DNA of 64,000 bases from contig CP099977.1 in the NCBI GenBank assembly GCA_024372495.1, forward strand, positions 2,976,001 through 3,040,000, written 5' to 3'. This DNA comes from Pseudarthrobacter sp. Fe7. GTDB lineage: Bacteria > Actinomycetota > Actinomycetes > Actinomycetales > Micrococcaceae. The notes beneath the pieces are model-generated. The model searched no databases. It saw nothing but the letters and a program-made list of their open reading frames with translations, and was not told the origin of the DNA. Shown in pieces: positions 1 through 8,484 of this stretch (the first letter of the stretch is position 1; every line of letters begins with the position of its first letter). Made by a program: the position numbers and the translations under genes.

Positions 1-139
1 GAATCCCTGGGTGTCATGACCTCACCCTGAACTCGCGCCCGCCCGCCTCCCAAGGGATACGAGACGTCTCCGCCTTCGCCGAAGCAGCGCACTCGGTGCT
101 GGCTGGAGGAGGTCTCGGCCAGCGTGGCTCCGGCTGCCG

Positions 140-538
140 TTAGCCGGTCACTGTGTCGGCGTGCCGGTGGGCGACCTTCCAGGCACCGTCCTCGCGTCGA
201 TAAATTTGCGTCGCCCGAAGCACGTAGCTGCGGGGTTCGCCATCGACGGAGGCTGAGGTGTGTTCCAGTCCGGCCGTGTAGGCCATGTCACCGACGATGT
301 TGTAGGACTGCAGCTCGAATCTGTACGAGGTGCAGTTGGAGAACTGCCGGGCAAGGTCGCTGAACAAAGCCTCGAGTTCCTGTTGACCGAAGGCGTTGCG
401 CCAAGCGCCCAGGACACTGACGGGTTCGCTGCGGGACCACAGTTCCCTGCGCGGGCCCGCATCACCGTTATGCAGAGCAAGTTCCGCATCGTGCAGCTTC
501 GTCCTCACCCAGTCCAGGAAGTCGGCGCGATCGCTCAT
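140..538 (-). CDS. NTF2-like (SnoaL-like) protein
   Basis: A 132-residue protein of the SnoaL/NTF2-like fold, a small cone-shaped barrel used by isomerases, cyclases and binding proteins. The C-terminal half carries the family's late strand with W-K-V-A-H-R-H at about residues 120-126, after a helical N-terminal half. The frame stays open 78 bases further upstream, but I start at the Met of MSDRADF because the residues before it look non-coding. No partner gene is adjacent and the substrate cannot be read. It is one of five NTF2-like genes in the window and is not closely similar to the other four. Confidence 0.75.
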   Translation of the reverse strand: MSDRADFLDWVRTKLHDAELALHNGDAGPRRELWSRSEPVSVLGAWRNAFGQQELEALFSDLARQFSNCTSYRFELQSYNIVGDMAYTAGLEHTSASVDGEPRSYVLRATQIYRREDGAWKVAHRHADTVTG

Positions 539-634
539 GCCACCAGTATGATCCACGCCTGACGAGGAGAACGAGCACCATGCTGTTACTGGGCCTGCCC
601 AGGAGGAAAGCCCCAACCTACACGCGGGAGGCGA

Positions 635-891
635 TCAGGTCAGGTCTGGTGCGCTGGCAATGATGTAGTCGGCAGCGGCCGGCCCTTTCATCCCGACATG
701 GTTATGCCGGGGTGCGATCTTATGGGCCTTCAGCGCCTCCAACAGCGCCGCAGGGGGCTGTGGTTCCTCGTTGTTCAGCAGGCACCACTCGTGTAAAGGC
801 CATACAACTCATCCGGGCCCAGACCCCTGTCCTTGGCGTGTTCTTCATCAAGTGCCTGGGCAAAGAACACCTCAAAGTGCGGATGGCTCAT
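635..891 (-). CDS. Small hypothetical protein, frameshifted
   Basis: A gene of about 85 residues that only appears when two frames are joined. The first runs from MSHPHFEVFF to GLYTS, then hits TGA after Gly-Ala-Cys. The second continues WCLLNNEEPQ to the C-terminal ASAPDLT before a proper stop. The junction is near base 788, where adding one base restores an AGCT and a continuous frame. The acidic, Trp-containing composition and GPAAADYI near the end suggest a folded cytoplasmic protein. I do not assign a function. The shift is more likely a sequence error than decay, because both halves look intact. Confidence 0.5.
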
Positions 892-1074
892 CACAACTGC
901 CTCTCATCAACTCAACACACGCAATGGCCAGGGTCGCGCTCCCACTGCTCCCCTGCTCGCGAATCTACCGCGCAGCTCACCCAGGTTCATACCCCTTGAG
1001 TTGGACCCTTTCAGTCCATCAGGGTCAGTAACGGCTCGCGCCAACGAACGAAAGCGTGAAAGCAGACAGCATTG

Positions 1075-1170
1075 GGCGGTGGAGGTTCCTGCTATCGAAA
1101 CCAGTCTTGAACCTCTCGGTCGGGCATTTCGGCCTTACCCGGCTCCGTGTCGGCCTGCCATGCTTTCGCT
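1075..1170 (+). promoter_or_regulatory. Upstream block conserved with 15242-15336
   Basis: About 96 bases before the 77-residue orphan gene closely match the block upstream of its paralogue. Shared segments include GGCGGTGGAGGTTCCT and CGGTCGGG.ATTTCGGCCTTA. A one-base length difference between copies just before the ATG shows the block is not translated in frame with the gene. It is therefore probably a shared promoter or leader rather than an N-terminal extension. Confidence 0.5.
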
Positions 1171-1404
1171 ATGCCGTACTTCCTGGAGCACGTGACCGGC
1201 GTCAGTGTCGGACGCGTCGCGATGGAAGGACTGGATATCAGTAACATCCTGTCCAGAGCGAAAGAAGCACTGCGGGGCTTGGACTGCCGCCGCGCGGAGT
1301 TGTTGTATTCCCCGGACCCGGTTCCGGCCTTCGGTAAAGGGAGGCCTCTCGCGGCGTTTACGATAACCGACGGGTGGATCACCGAGGAGGAGCGGCCGGA
1401 GTAA
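1171..1404 (+). CDS. 77-residue orphan protein, copy A
   Basis: Small soluble protein beginning MPYFLEHVTG, with a clear paralogue at 15008-15241. The two share MPYFLE, SVGRV, MEGLD, LSRA, LLYSPDP, a Gly-rich turn and a C-terminal GW...PE. This conservation makes it a real gene although no known domain is recognisable. The frame also opens at a GTG 24 bases upstream, but the paralogue comparison favours the ATG. No good Shine-Dalgarno sequence is visible. It has no operon partner. Function unknown. Confidence 0.65.
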   Translation: MPYFLEHVTGVSVGRVAMEGLDISNILSRAKEALRGLDCRRAELLYSPDPVPAFGKGRPLAAFTITDGWITEEERPE

Positions 1405-1754
1405 TCGCTCCGCTTGCCTGACCGGCAAGTTCGGCACGTGATCCCGGCCTCAGGATGGGGCCAGCCCCTTCCGATGCCGCTCGCCCACTAACCCCCGGGG
1501 ATCCGCCCGTCCGGCCCCGCGCCTTGGACGAAGCGCCCGGCCTGGATGCCTGAGCACTGAAGCGGTCCGGCACGTGAACACGCAACCAAGGAAGCGCGCG
1601 GAACGCGCCGCCGTACGGGTGATTCGTAGGAAGCTTTTTACGTGCCTCAAGAGTCACAGGCTGCACACAGCACGATGAAGGTAGTCCGACAGGGTTCCAC
1701 GTGAGCATAAGAACAACTTCGAAAGACGGAGTGGAACCAACAAGGAGACATACC
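1405..1754. other. Gene-free stretch
   Basis: Between the 77-residue orphan and the repeat protein I find no convincing gene on either strand. The last part carries the AAGGAG ribosome-binding site of the downstream gene at 1742-1747. Confidence 0.4.
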
Positions 1755-2363
1755 GTGAACCAGATCCGGAAAATCGTGGCAGGCACCAGCCTGATCGGCG
1801 CGCTCATCGGCGGCGGAGCCCTCACCGCCATGGCGTTGCCTGCCAACGCCGCAACCACCCCGTCCCCGTCTGCCAGCTCAACGACATCGGCCGATGCCAA
1901 CCATGGAAACGAAACCGCTCTCACCGGCGACATTGCTTCCAAGGTCAAGGACGCGGTCCTGGCCGCGAACGCCGGGGCAACCGTCGAGAACCTGACGACC
2001 GAGGATGACGGCAGCGCCGCGTACGAAGCCCACATCGCCAAAACGGACGGCACCCACGCCACTGTCAAGCTCGACACAAACTACACCATCACCGCCACCG
2101 AAGCCGGCGGACAGGGTGGCCGCGGTGGCCACCACGGGAATGAAACCGATCTCACCGGTGATATCGCCAGCAAGGTCAAGGACGCCGTCCTGGCAGCGAA
2201 CGCCGGCGCGACCGTCGAGAACCTGACGACCGAGGATGACGGCAGCGCCGCGTACGAAGCCCACATCACCAAGACCGACGGCACCCACGCGACCGTGAAG
2301 CTCGACGCCAACTTCACCATCACCGCCACCGAAGCCGGCGGACAGGGCGGCCACGGCCACTGA
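1755..2363 (+). CDS. Secreted tandem-repeat protein (PepSY-like repeats)
   Basis: A 202-residue exported protein made of a signal peptide and two near-identical repeats. The start is GTG, placed seven bases after AAGGAG; an upstream ATG in frame lacks such a site. Residues 1-33 (N-Q-I-R-K then a hydrophobic core, ending ALPANA-A) are a Sec signal peptide. Each repeat of about 75 residues reads NET.LTGDIASKVKDAVL, GATVENLTTEDDG, YEAHI.KTDGTHATVKLD and TITATEAGGQGG. The D-G-x-A-Y-E-A-H ... A-T-V-K-L-D pattern resembles the C-terminal strands of PepSY domains, which bind or inhibit peptidases, but this is only a resemblance. The repeats are nearly identical in DNA too, so the duplication is recent or homogenised. 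Confidence 0.75.
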   Translation: MNQIRKIVAGTSLIGALIGGGALTAMALPANAATTPSPSASSTTSADANHGNETALTGDIASKVKDAVLAANAGATVENLTTEDDGSAAYEAHIAKTDGTHATVKLDTNYTITATEAGGQGGRGGHHGNETDLTGDIASKVKDAVLAANAGATVENLTTEDDGSAAYEAHITKTDGTHATVKLDANFTITATEAGGQGGHGH

Positions 2364-2379
2364 CCCTGCCGCACTCCTT

Positions 2380-2410
2380 CGGGCGGGCACCGCATTGTGG
2401 GACCCGCCCG
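2380..2410 (+). terminator. Terminator-like hairpin
   Basis: CGGGCGGG and CCCGCCCG form an 8-bp stem with a 15-base loop, 16 bases after the stop of the repeat protein. There is no clear T-run, so the call is moderate. Confidence 0.4.
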
Positions 2411-2537
2411 ATGACCTTTAAGCCGCCCACCCCCTGGCTTTTGGGACCCCCGGCCCTGCCGGAACCGCCTCCCCCAGCGCCGCGACTCAAATCAACCTGT
2501 TGTTGAAATCCTTCGTGATTGAGAAAGCGCGTTGCGG

Positions 2538-3758
2538 CTAGGTTCTTGCGTCTATGTACTTCTGGGCGAGAGCCGCGAGTATCCGCAGTACCTGGTGTTC
2601 AGAAGGAGGGAACATTCGGGGTCTTTGGTCGATGATGCACAAGGTGCCGATGTTCCAGCCGCGTGGCCCGTGCAATGGGTAGCCGGCGTAGAAACGGATA
2701 TGGGGCTCTCCCACGACGAGCGGGTTGGATGAGAAGCGGTCATCGGTAAGTGCGTCGTTGATGATTAGCATTGAGTTCTGTTCAACGGTTGCAGCGCAGA
2801 GGGCGATTTGCCTGGGGGTCTCATTCCGGAGCGGCCCGATGGCTGACTTGAAGTGTTGAGTGTTCCTGCCGATGAGTGACAGCGATGCAGCGCCGACGTT
2901 AAAGAACTCTCGGGCGGCAGCCACGACCCGGTCGAATGGTTCCTCCGCTCCGGTACGCAGAAGACTCGTTTCCCGCAGTGAATTTAGTCGTTCCGTCTCG
3001 GCCTGTTCCGGCGTCAGGAGATACTTTCCGGCAGCTCCCAGCGCGGCCAGCGCATGTTCGCCGCTTGTTTTCCTGTCCGCCGCGTGCCGCCCGCTGGTCT
3101 TTCCCGCCCTTACGGGAGGTGCCGTATTCTGCCGCCGCCCCAGGGCAGGCTTTTCACCCTTCCTGTCCCCTCCATGACGGCGTTTCGGTTTCGCCCAGAC
3201 CGAGGGATCCCTCAGATAGATCCCCAACTCGAACTCCGATGACTCGCCACGGCCGGAAGAGGCGGCCCGAAGTTTTCCGGGATCCAAACCGAGCCGGGAA
3301 GCGAGCTTGATGTGCCGCTTTGCGTTCTCATCCATCACCTTCACCTCCAACCAGAGGTGTCCCTGTTGGACCAAGTCCTGGTGTTGTGTTGCCCCTTCTA
3401 AAGTAGTTCCCCGCGGGCATCGGGGGTCGTCGTCTTTGTCGTCGCCTGCTGATTTCGGGCTCCCTCTAGGACGGTCACCTGTCTCGTCTATGAGGGAGCA
3501 TCTGACATTCGTGGTAGTCATCCGCTCGATGACATCAAATCTTGAGGGGTCAGCGAACGGTGAGCATGCGTATAAGTAACGCTTTTCCGGCTGGCCGGGG
3601 TGATTCGCGACGTGACGTCTTAGGGACGCGCGGATGCCAGCCTCATCTGGAGCCGGGCTGCTAAGGATCTCGTCAATAATCTTCATCGCCTGGAGTTGTA
3701 TAGGCGACGTGGAGGGATCCTCACAGACGTCGGAGGGGATTTTCTGGTTTCCGTACAT
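2538..3758 (-). CDS. GAF-domain protein
   Basis: A 406-residue cytoplasmic protein. The C-terminal part (about residues 255-400) is a GAF domain: ERLNSLRET helix, RVVAAAREFFNV, SLSLIGRN, then ATVEQNSMLIINDALTDDRF and the strand block GTLCIID, ending in a helix ILAALAQKYI. GAF domains bind small ligands or sense redox state. The N-terminal 170 residues match nothing I recognise, and the middle (about 175-240) is a basic, low-complexity linker. There is no output domain (no GGDEF, kinase or HTH), so it may act by protein contact or be part of a larger system. No operon neighbour. Confidence 0.65.
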   Translation of the reverse strand: MYGNQKIPSDVCEDPSTSPIQLQAMKIIDEILSSPAPDEAGIRASLRRHVANHPGQPEKRYLYACSPFADPSRFDVIERMTTTNVRCSLIDETGDRPRGSPKSAGDDKDDDPRCPRGTTLEGATQHQDLVQQGHLWLEVKVMDENAKRHIKLASRLGLDPGKLRAASSGRGESSEFELGIYLRDPSVWAKPKRRHGGDRKGEKPALGRRQNTAPPVRAGKTSGRHAADRKTSGEHALAALGAAGKYLLTPEQAETERLNSLRETSLLRTGAEEPFDRVVAAAREFFNVGAASLSLIGRNTQHFKSAIGPLRNETPRQIALCAATVEQNSMLIINDALTDDRFSSNPLVVGEPHIRFYAGYPLHGPRGWNIGTLCIIDQRPRMFPPSEHQVLRILAALAQKYIDART

Positions 3759-3859
3759 CGGTTCTCACCTTCGCTCACCATAGCGGCAGCTACTCCCCCA
3801 AAGGAGCCGCGTGTGCGGTCCAGCCCTACCGGAAACAATATGCTAAGTGTACTTAGTAA

Positions 3860-4093
3860 TCGCGCCGGGATAAAGGTCTGGGCCGGCGACTCTTGTCGAC
3901 TGCCCTACGCAATCGCGCCAAAGCCGCCTACAAGGCGACCAGTTGCGCCGAGGGAGACAACACTTGGGCACATTTCGTCGCTAAGGCCATTGAAGCAGAA
4001 ACTCGCCGCCGCGAAGCCGAGCACAACCAGGGCGAGATGTATCCGGAATGGGGAGAGAAGCTGCCGGACGGACGCAGACTTGAAGATGGGTAA
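3860..4093 (+). pseudogene. ParB-like C-terminal fragment
   Basis: A short open frame bounded upstream by TAA at 3857. Its C-terminal 66 residues, from a possible TTG start at 3893, read ALRNRAKAAYKAT, W..FV.KAIEAE and RREAEHNQGE.YP. This looks like the C-terminal region of plasmid-type centromere-binding ParB proteins of Arthrobacter. The rest of such a protein and the ParA partner are absent, so it is probably a remnant of a partition locus. The assignment rests on pattern memory, not a search. Confidence 0.4.
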
Positions 4094-4740
4094 ACACTGG
4101 GTTGGTTAATTCGCCGCTTTCTCGTGGGCGGCAAGCAGGTGGGTAGTCATGCGACTGTTTCCATGCGGTGCGCCGAGGCGCCACCGGTCGGGGGACCCTG
4201 ACGGTCCGCCACGACCAGTTCGACTACGGGTGGGTCGAGACCACAACGACTCTCACTAACAGCCGTTCAGTTCCTCCCTCCGGGAGCAGGCATCAACGGA
4301 AACTCGAGCCGGGGATGACGGCGTCAGAGCGCGTTCGCGATCATAAGGTGGCGCAAATAGACGGGCCGTCACAACGGCTCACTTTTCGACCAAGGAAGGA
4401 CGCCCCTGCCCTATGGTGAAGGCCCGCAGGATGGGGGGAACCGCGGGCCTTCGCTGGAAACGATACTGAGCAATCACAAGAACAACGAATGGACAATTGG
4501 ACCTGCACCTCCATTGCCGGGCCGATTGCCGAGGCATTCGCATCGCGGGAGCTGATCGAACCAGCGGCAGGTCGAAAACGTAGCAGAAAGAGGTTATGAG
4601 TCAGGAACAGGCAAGCTCATCCCGCGTCGGCGACACGGAGGGTACGCAAGGCACCGCACGCTGAGTGGGTGTTGATGCATCGAAATGGCATTTCCTCCAC
4701 TAAAAAAGAAGCGTCGACTGTTGGCTGCGCTCACGGCTAC
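4094..4740. other. Gene-free stretch
   Basis: No convincing gene on either strand. It contains one strong hairpin (separate entry). Confidence 0.4.
4419..4451. terminator. Hairpin, possible bidirectional terminator
   Basis: AAGGCCCGC pairs perfectly with GCGGGCCTT (9 bp) across a 15-base loop. No gene ends nearby on the plus strand, and the minus-strand membrane protein ends about 290 bases away. Confidence 0.35.
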
Positions 4741-5112
4741 TTACGCCGAGGAGGCGTAATGAGCCCCTGAAAGCGCCGCCTTCCGGACGGTGATCACCAG
4801 GGCCGTAGCCCCCGGCAGCAGGAAAAGGAGGGCACGTGCGACTTGGTTGTAGCCGTTGTCGTATCGCCTGCGCATGAACGCCAGGGCAACCAGATAGACG
4901 ACGTTGAGGACCAACGCCAGTCCGAGGACCAGGAACAGCGCATACACGAGTAGTAGACCGGCCCAGTACGATGCCTCTCCGTCTCCGCCCGAAGCCATCG
5001 GCGGTGCAAAACGGATGATGAGAACACAGAGCAAAGACAGGGTATCAGCGCTTAGGACGGCGATTCGAAGGACCCGCATCCCCGTAGATTGCCGCCGTGG
5101 CAGCTGGGTCAC
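4741..5112 (-). CDS. Small three-helix membrane protein
   Basis: A 123-residue protein with three probable membrane helices: about residues 13-33, 50-78 (LLLVYALFLVLGLALVLNVVYLVAL core) and 94-107. A basic loop RRRYDNGYNQ lies between the last two. Family unknown. No operon partner is obvious, although the lipoprotein gene just upstream on the same strand could be co-transcribed. Confidence 0.55.
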   Translation of the reverse strand: MTQLPRRQSTGMRVLRIAVLSADTLSLLCVLIIRFAPPMASGGDGEASYWAGLLLVYALFLVLGLALVLNVVYLVALAFMRRRYDNGYNQVARALLFLLPGATALVITVRKAALSGAHYASSA

Positions 5113-5190
5113 CTGTTCTATAGCGGTCTACTGTCCCCTGACTGTCAGTCGCGCAGTTGCAGCCTTGGCCCGCGTTCAGGCCGCCACGCC

Positions 5191-5742
5191 TTAGATTCCA
5201 CCGTTCAGCGAATACGAGTGCGTTGGTGTTGCCGCGTTCGGATCCTCTGTGCTGAGGGTGAGGGTCCCGGGGGTGCCGTCTGGATAGGTTTTCAGCCACC
5301 TGTTGGCCAGCCCGGTGGGGCCGGACCCTTTGACTACCCAGCCGTTTCGCGCAGCGTTCTTCCCGATGGCTTTGTAAACGTCCGATGGGCTGGCGGTGCT
5401 GGTGAAGGTGACGGTCACCCCGGCGCCGAAGGAGCCGCCGGAACCGAAGCCAGGGGTTTCGTCATGGGCGGGAGTTTGCTGTCCGTAGGTTCTGATCAGA
5501 CCCGCCGGCAGGTTGACCAGGGCAGGGTCGGTGGCCAGCAAACGGAGCTTCCTGTCGCCGGGGTCGCTGTCGCTGTGCGGTGTGCTGGCAGCGGTCCCGG
5601 TGCTGTTGCGGCCCGTGACTGTCGCTGTCAGGGTGGGGCCGCACCCGGCCAGGAGGCAGCAAGCCAGAAGACACGCACCAGCACCCAGCAGCGCGGGTGG
5701 CCGGCGGCTTCCAGCCGGTTTCATCGGATGTTTTGGGGCCAC
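5191..5742 (-). CDS. Lipoprotein, function unknown
   Basis: A 183-residue protein with a lipoprotein signal peptide: basic N-terminus, hydrophobic core, lipobox LLAG-C at about residue 34. The mature part has a Ser/Thr-rich spacer, then a domain ending WLKTYPDGTPGTLTLST. The pattern TFTSTASPSDVYKAIGKNAARNGW resembles small actinobacterial lipoproteins that combine an export tether with a compact alpha/beta domain. Met7 is an equally possible start. It lies 78 bases upstream of the three-helix membrane protein on the same strand. Confidence 0.6.
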   Translation of the reverse strand: MAPKHPMKPAGSRRPPALLGAGACLLACCLLAGCGPTLTATVTGRNSTGTAASTPHSDSDPGDRKLRLLATDPALVNLPAGLIRTYGQQTPAHDETPGFGSGGSFGAGVTVTFTSTASPSDVYKAIGKNAARNGWVVKGSGPTGLANRWLKTYPDGTPGTLTLSTEDPNAATPTHSYSLNGGI

Positions 5743-6264
5743 ATTGGAACGGCCGGCCTGTTAGCTTTTCCGCCGGCCGAAGCCCCAGCCGGGCGCCAAC
5801 GGTCCTCCATCTGCCCATAAGTTCTTCAGCGACTGCAGGATTCGTCGCCAAAAAGTACTCCCTGGGCTCACCTTGCTCATGGGGAAAGCGTACACAGCGG
5901 ATACCTTTATGGAACCCGCCCGTTGTGAAGGTCGCACTGCACCCTCGGTTTGCGGGACTGATGGCAGCCACTACGAGGGCATCTTGATAGGGCCCGTCCA
6001 TCGACGCGGGTGCGGTGACTGCGCTTGTCGGCGAGGTGTTGTCCGCGTTTTGGGCGGAAACAATATTTGTAGGCGGATAAATAGCCATGAGTGTTGGCGG
6101 TGATGCGTGTCCCGCCGTCGGTTCCGCTGATCCGATTGGATGCACGGTCTCGGATTCAGTGATGAGGCCGAACAGTCGGGAAGCGTTCCTTGGTGGCCTG
6201 GGGTTGAAGGTCGAAATAATCGATGATGGTCCGCGCGGACATCGTGGAACTGCTTGAATCAGTA
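5743..6264. other. No clear gene
   Basis: Minus-strand frames here are open but show poor protein character. A weak match (NASRLFGLITESETV) suggests the decayed 3' part of the P-loop gene that ends at 6265 continues into this stretch. Confidence 0.3.
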
Positions 6265-6591
6265 TCAAACGACGAGGCGGACGAAGATGACCCGGCCGCC
6301 CCGGGATTCAATCTCCCCGCGCACACGGGACGGAAAGCCGGGGGCGACCGTGGGGTCCGGCGCAAACGTAAAAACGATCGACCTGCCAATCTCGGCCGCG
6401 TCGGAGAAAACCGACATCCACATTTGCTCGCGAAGGCGGACGAATGGCTCCGAACCGAACGGGAAAATACCGGAGAGCATGTCCACCACGAGATGATTGT
6501 GAAAGACGGGATAGCCCAGCAGCGAGGAAAGTTCACGGGCCGTCGTTAATTTCCCGGAGGCGGCTTTTCCATGAAGGAATACAAGATGCAC
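6265..6591 (-). pseudogene. P-loop kinase-like protein, truncated
   Basis: The 108-residue frame starts MHLVFLHG and has a Walker A-like loop GKAASGKLTT at residues 8-17, then PVFHNHLVVD and GRSIVFTFAP, typical of small shikimate-kinase-like ATPases of about 170-190 residues. It stops after VIFVRLVV, before the region that should carry the lid and C-terminal helices. Possible degraded continuation lies in another frame downstream. I call it a truncated or frameshifted gene. Substrate unknown. Confidence 0.5.
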
Positions 6592-7017
6592 AGACCCAGC
6601 CTAATCCGCGGCTGACACACCTCTACGTCCCGGCCGTGACCGCGGCGATTCTCACGCGACCTCCAAGCGAACTAAGATATCCAAGCCCGCCCGTAAGCAT
6701 CAGTCCCCCACCGGCGAAAGCGCTTTTCGCTCGATGCATCCGGATGTCCGGTGAAGCATCCCGTGCGGGCTGCGTGCCGGGCGACAAATTGCGCTGCAAA
6801 AAGACCGCCATTCATCCCAGCGAGTCACAGTTCCGCTCCTCCGACGCACGGCTGTCATAAACGACCGTCTTTTGAGAGGGATATCGAGGCAGCAGGAGAT
6901 AGAGCCTGCAGCGTAACTCGCAGCGATGGCGGTCTTCTCGCCCGGGCGTTCGCAGTGGACGAGAGGAGTCTCTAGCCGTACGATCAGCTCGGTGCTGTCG
7001 GCACGAAATGGGGGCTA
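6592..7017. other. No clear gene
   Basis: A 62-residue minus-strand frame (6623-6811) with one hydrophobic segment is possible but unsupported. Nothing else is visible. Confidence 0.3.
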
Positions 7018-7656
7018 ATGAATTCAAAACATACTCTGGTGCCCCTGGCCGTCATGGTGTCGCTACTTGCCGCATGTGCGGCCCCCAGCGTCGCCCCGGC
7101 CCCGACGGTAACGGTCACATCAACGCCCAGCGAGTCTGCCCCAGCCCAGCCGCTCCCGCCGATGGCGGTAAGTGACTCACGTCCGAGTGAAAGCCCCAAG
7201 GCTGCCCCAAACATGAGTTCGGAGCCCCAGAAGACCTCGCAAGTCAGCGGCCCATACAGCCTCCCCCAGCCACCGGCGGTTCCCGAACCTCCCGCCACAG
7301 CGCCACCTCAGGCACCGCCGCCTCCCCTGGCTTCGTCTCCCGTACCGCCTGCCGAGCCACCTCTGGTATGCCCGCCCAAAGGCGCAGTGACTGCTCGGCT
7401 TGAGTCGATCTGGACTGCTCCAAATGGCATGCTCGCGTTCACTGTCAGATTCGACAACGCGAGCAACGTGCCGGAACTAATCGGAACCGGCAGTATTCAT
7501 GAGCAACGCTCTCAACTTAGAGGTTCAGGCACCCACTCTGTAGTGAACACTGCATCGGGGCACGAAGCGGCGGTCACATGTGGCGGGAAGAACAGACTCC
7601 ATTTCGTGGCAGGGAAGCCGTTCTTCAGATCCACGGCGGCGTTGCCCGGACTGTAG
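7018..7656 (+). CDS. Proline-rich lipoprotein
   Basis: A 212-residue exported protein. Residues 1-19 are a lipoprotein signal peptide with lipobox LLAA-C at residue 20. Residues 20-115 are a Pro/Ser/Ala-rich linker, probably spanning the cell wall. The C-terminal domain (about 120-212) starts VCPPKGAVTARLESIWT and has two Cys that could pair (near 118 and 188). GGGGG lies six bases before the ATG. No family recognised and no partner gene. Confidence 0.6.
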   Translation: MNSKHTLVPLAVMVSLLAACAAPSVAPAPTVTVTSTPSESAPAQPLPPMAVSDSRPSESPKAAPNMSSEPQKTSQVSGPYSLPQPPAVPEPPATAPPQAPPPPLASSPVPPAEPPLVCPPKGAVTARLESIWTAPNGMLAFTVRFDNASNVPELIGTGSIHEQRSQLRGSGTHSVVNTASGHEAAVTCGGKNRLHFVAGKPFFRSTAALPGL

Positions 7657-7950
7657 CCATAGTTGGCCCTAGCTGTTCCCAACGCCGGCAGCAGCTGATG
7701 GTCAGGCCCGATGACGTACTCCAAAATTTCCGTTTCGGGAGCGACATTGTCGTGTACGGGAATCTTACAGCCGCGACGGGACATCCGAAGGCGATATGTA
7801 GGGCGCGCTGAAGCTCTGCCATTCATCGCCGCCCCAAATCACAGCCGCGTTGTGGTTCAAGAACTACATTCCAGGCACCGTGATCGAAAGGTTTGTGGCC
7901 CGACCTGACATCGTACTCAAGTCCGCCGGCCCGCCAATACGCAGGCGTGA

Positions 7951-7969
7951 GTGTGGACACTGTCCACAC
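7951..7969. promoter_or_regulatory. Palindrome GTGTGGACACTGTCCACAC
   Basis: A 19-base perfect palindrome around one central base. Each half (TGTCCACA) matches the core of actinobacterial DnaA boxes (TTGTCCACA). A second copy lies 484 bases downstream. Confidence 0.5.
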
Positions 7970-8249
7970 CCTCTGTGGCAGGACAAAGCTCGGCGCGAGA
8001 CACGGGTGTGTACGCCTAAGACCGCCTGCCGGGCAAATCCCATAGGGAGATCGCTGAAGTCATGCTGTTCCCACTCCCCCGGCGCATGAATAGGTGTAGG
8101 CCACCCCCGGCCCACCCGATAGAACCGGAACAAGGAACCACATAACCCCAGCTCAGCACACGGAAGGCCCCCCAGCCAGGGACTTGAACCCGCCACCTCA
8201 CACACCTGAACAGGCTCCGCGGTAGCCAGGCCAAAGCCCGCACCTACAG

Positions 8250-8308
8250 CGTCAGAGGCGCCTCAGCGCAAGCTTTGTACACACGTCAAAGCAAAATCGC
8301 CTCTGACG
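8250..8308. repeat. 11-bp inverted repeat
   Basis: CGTCAGAGGCG and CGCCTCTGACG are perfect inverted copies separated by 37 bases. Role unknown; it could be a hairpin or a recombination-site relic. Confidence 0.45.
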
Positions 8309-8319
8309 AGGGAAAACAC

Positions 8320-8342
8320 TGTGCCCGAGGTGGGACTCGAAC
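8320..8342 (-). other. tRNA 3'-end-like fragment
   Basis: On the minus strand GTTCGAGTCCCACC followed by TCGGGCACA looks like a tRNA T-loop plus acceptor strand. No 5' half follows in the right place, so this is not a functional tRNA. It could be an integration-site scar. Confidence 0.3.
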
Positions 8343-8434
8343 TACATTCCAGGCGCTGCAAACACGGGGAACCCGCGAAAATATGCGGAATCCGTGCCCA
8401 TCCAGAGAAAGTACGACCTAATCCGAGGCCAGGA

Positions 8435-8453
8435 GTGTGGACATTGTCCACAC
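8435..8453. promoter_or_regulatory. Palindrome GTGTGGACATTGTCCACAC
   Basis: Second copy of the 19-base palindrome, embedded in a longer stem (AGGAGTGTGG...CCACACTCCT). It lies 32 bases beyond the stop of the minus-strand HIRAN gene, so it could also act as a transcript end, though the 1-3 base loop is too tight for a normal terminator. Confidence 0.5.
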
Positions 8454-8484
8454 TCCTCTTTCGGGGTTTCTTTGCTTGGTTTCC

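Larger units (their letters stand above)
7657..8484. other. Gene-free stretch with structured repeats
   Basis: About 830 bases without a credible gene. It holds two copies of a unit that starts GAACTACATTCCAGGC (7861 and 8339) and, about 90 bases later, carries a 19-base palindrome. It also holds an 11-bp inverted repeat and two tRNA-like T-arm fragments on the minus strand. Confidence 0.55.

Noticed and set aside
1379-2077. Long minus-strand frame opposite the repeat protein
   Set aside because: Antisense shadow of the repeated gene; low-complexity Val/Ala/Ser-rich text with no start site and no family features.
6623-6811. 62-codon minus-strand frame with a hydrophobic stretch
   Set aside because: No ribosome-binding site, no homologue I recognise and no upstream continuation.
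7951-8453. CRISPR-like repeat pair
   Set aside because: Only two palindromic units, nearly 500 bases apart, with no regular spacers and no cas genes.
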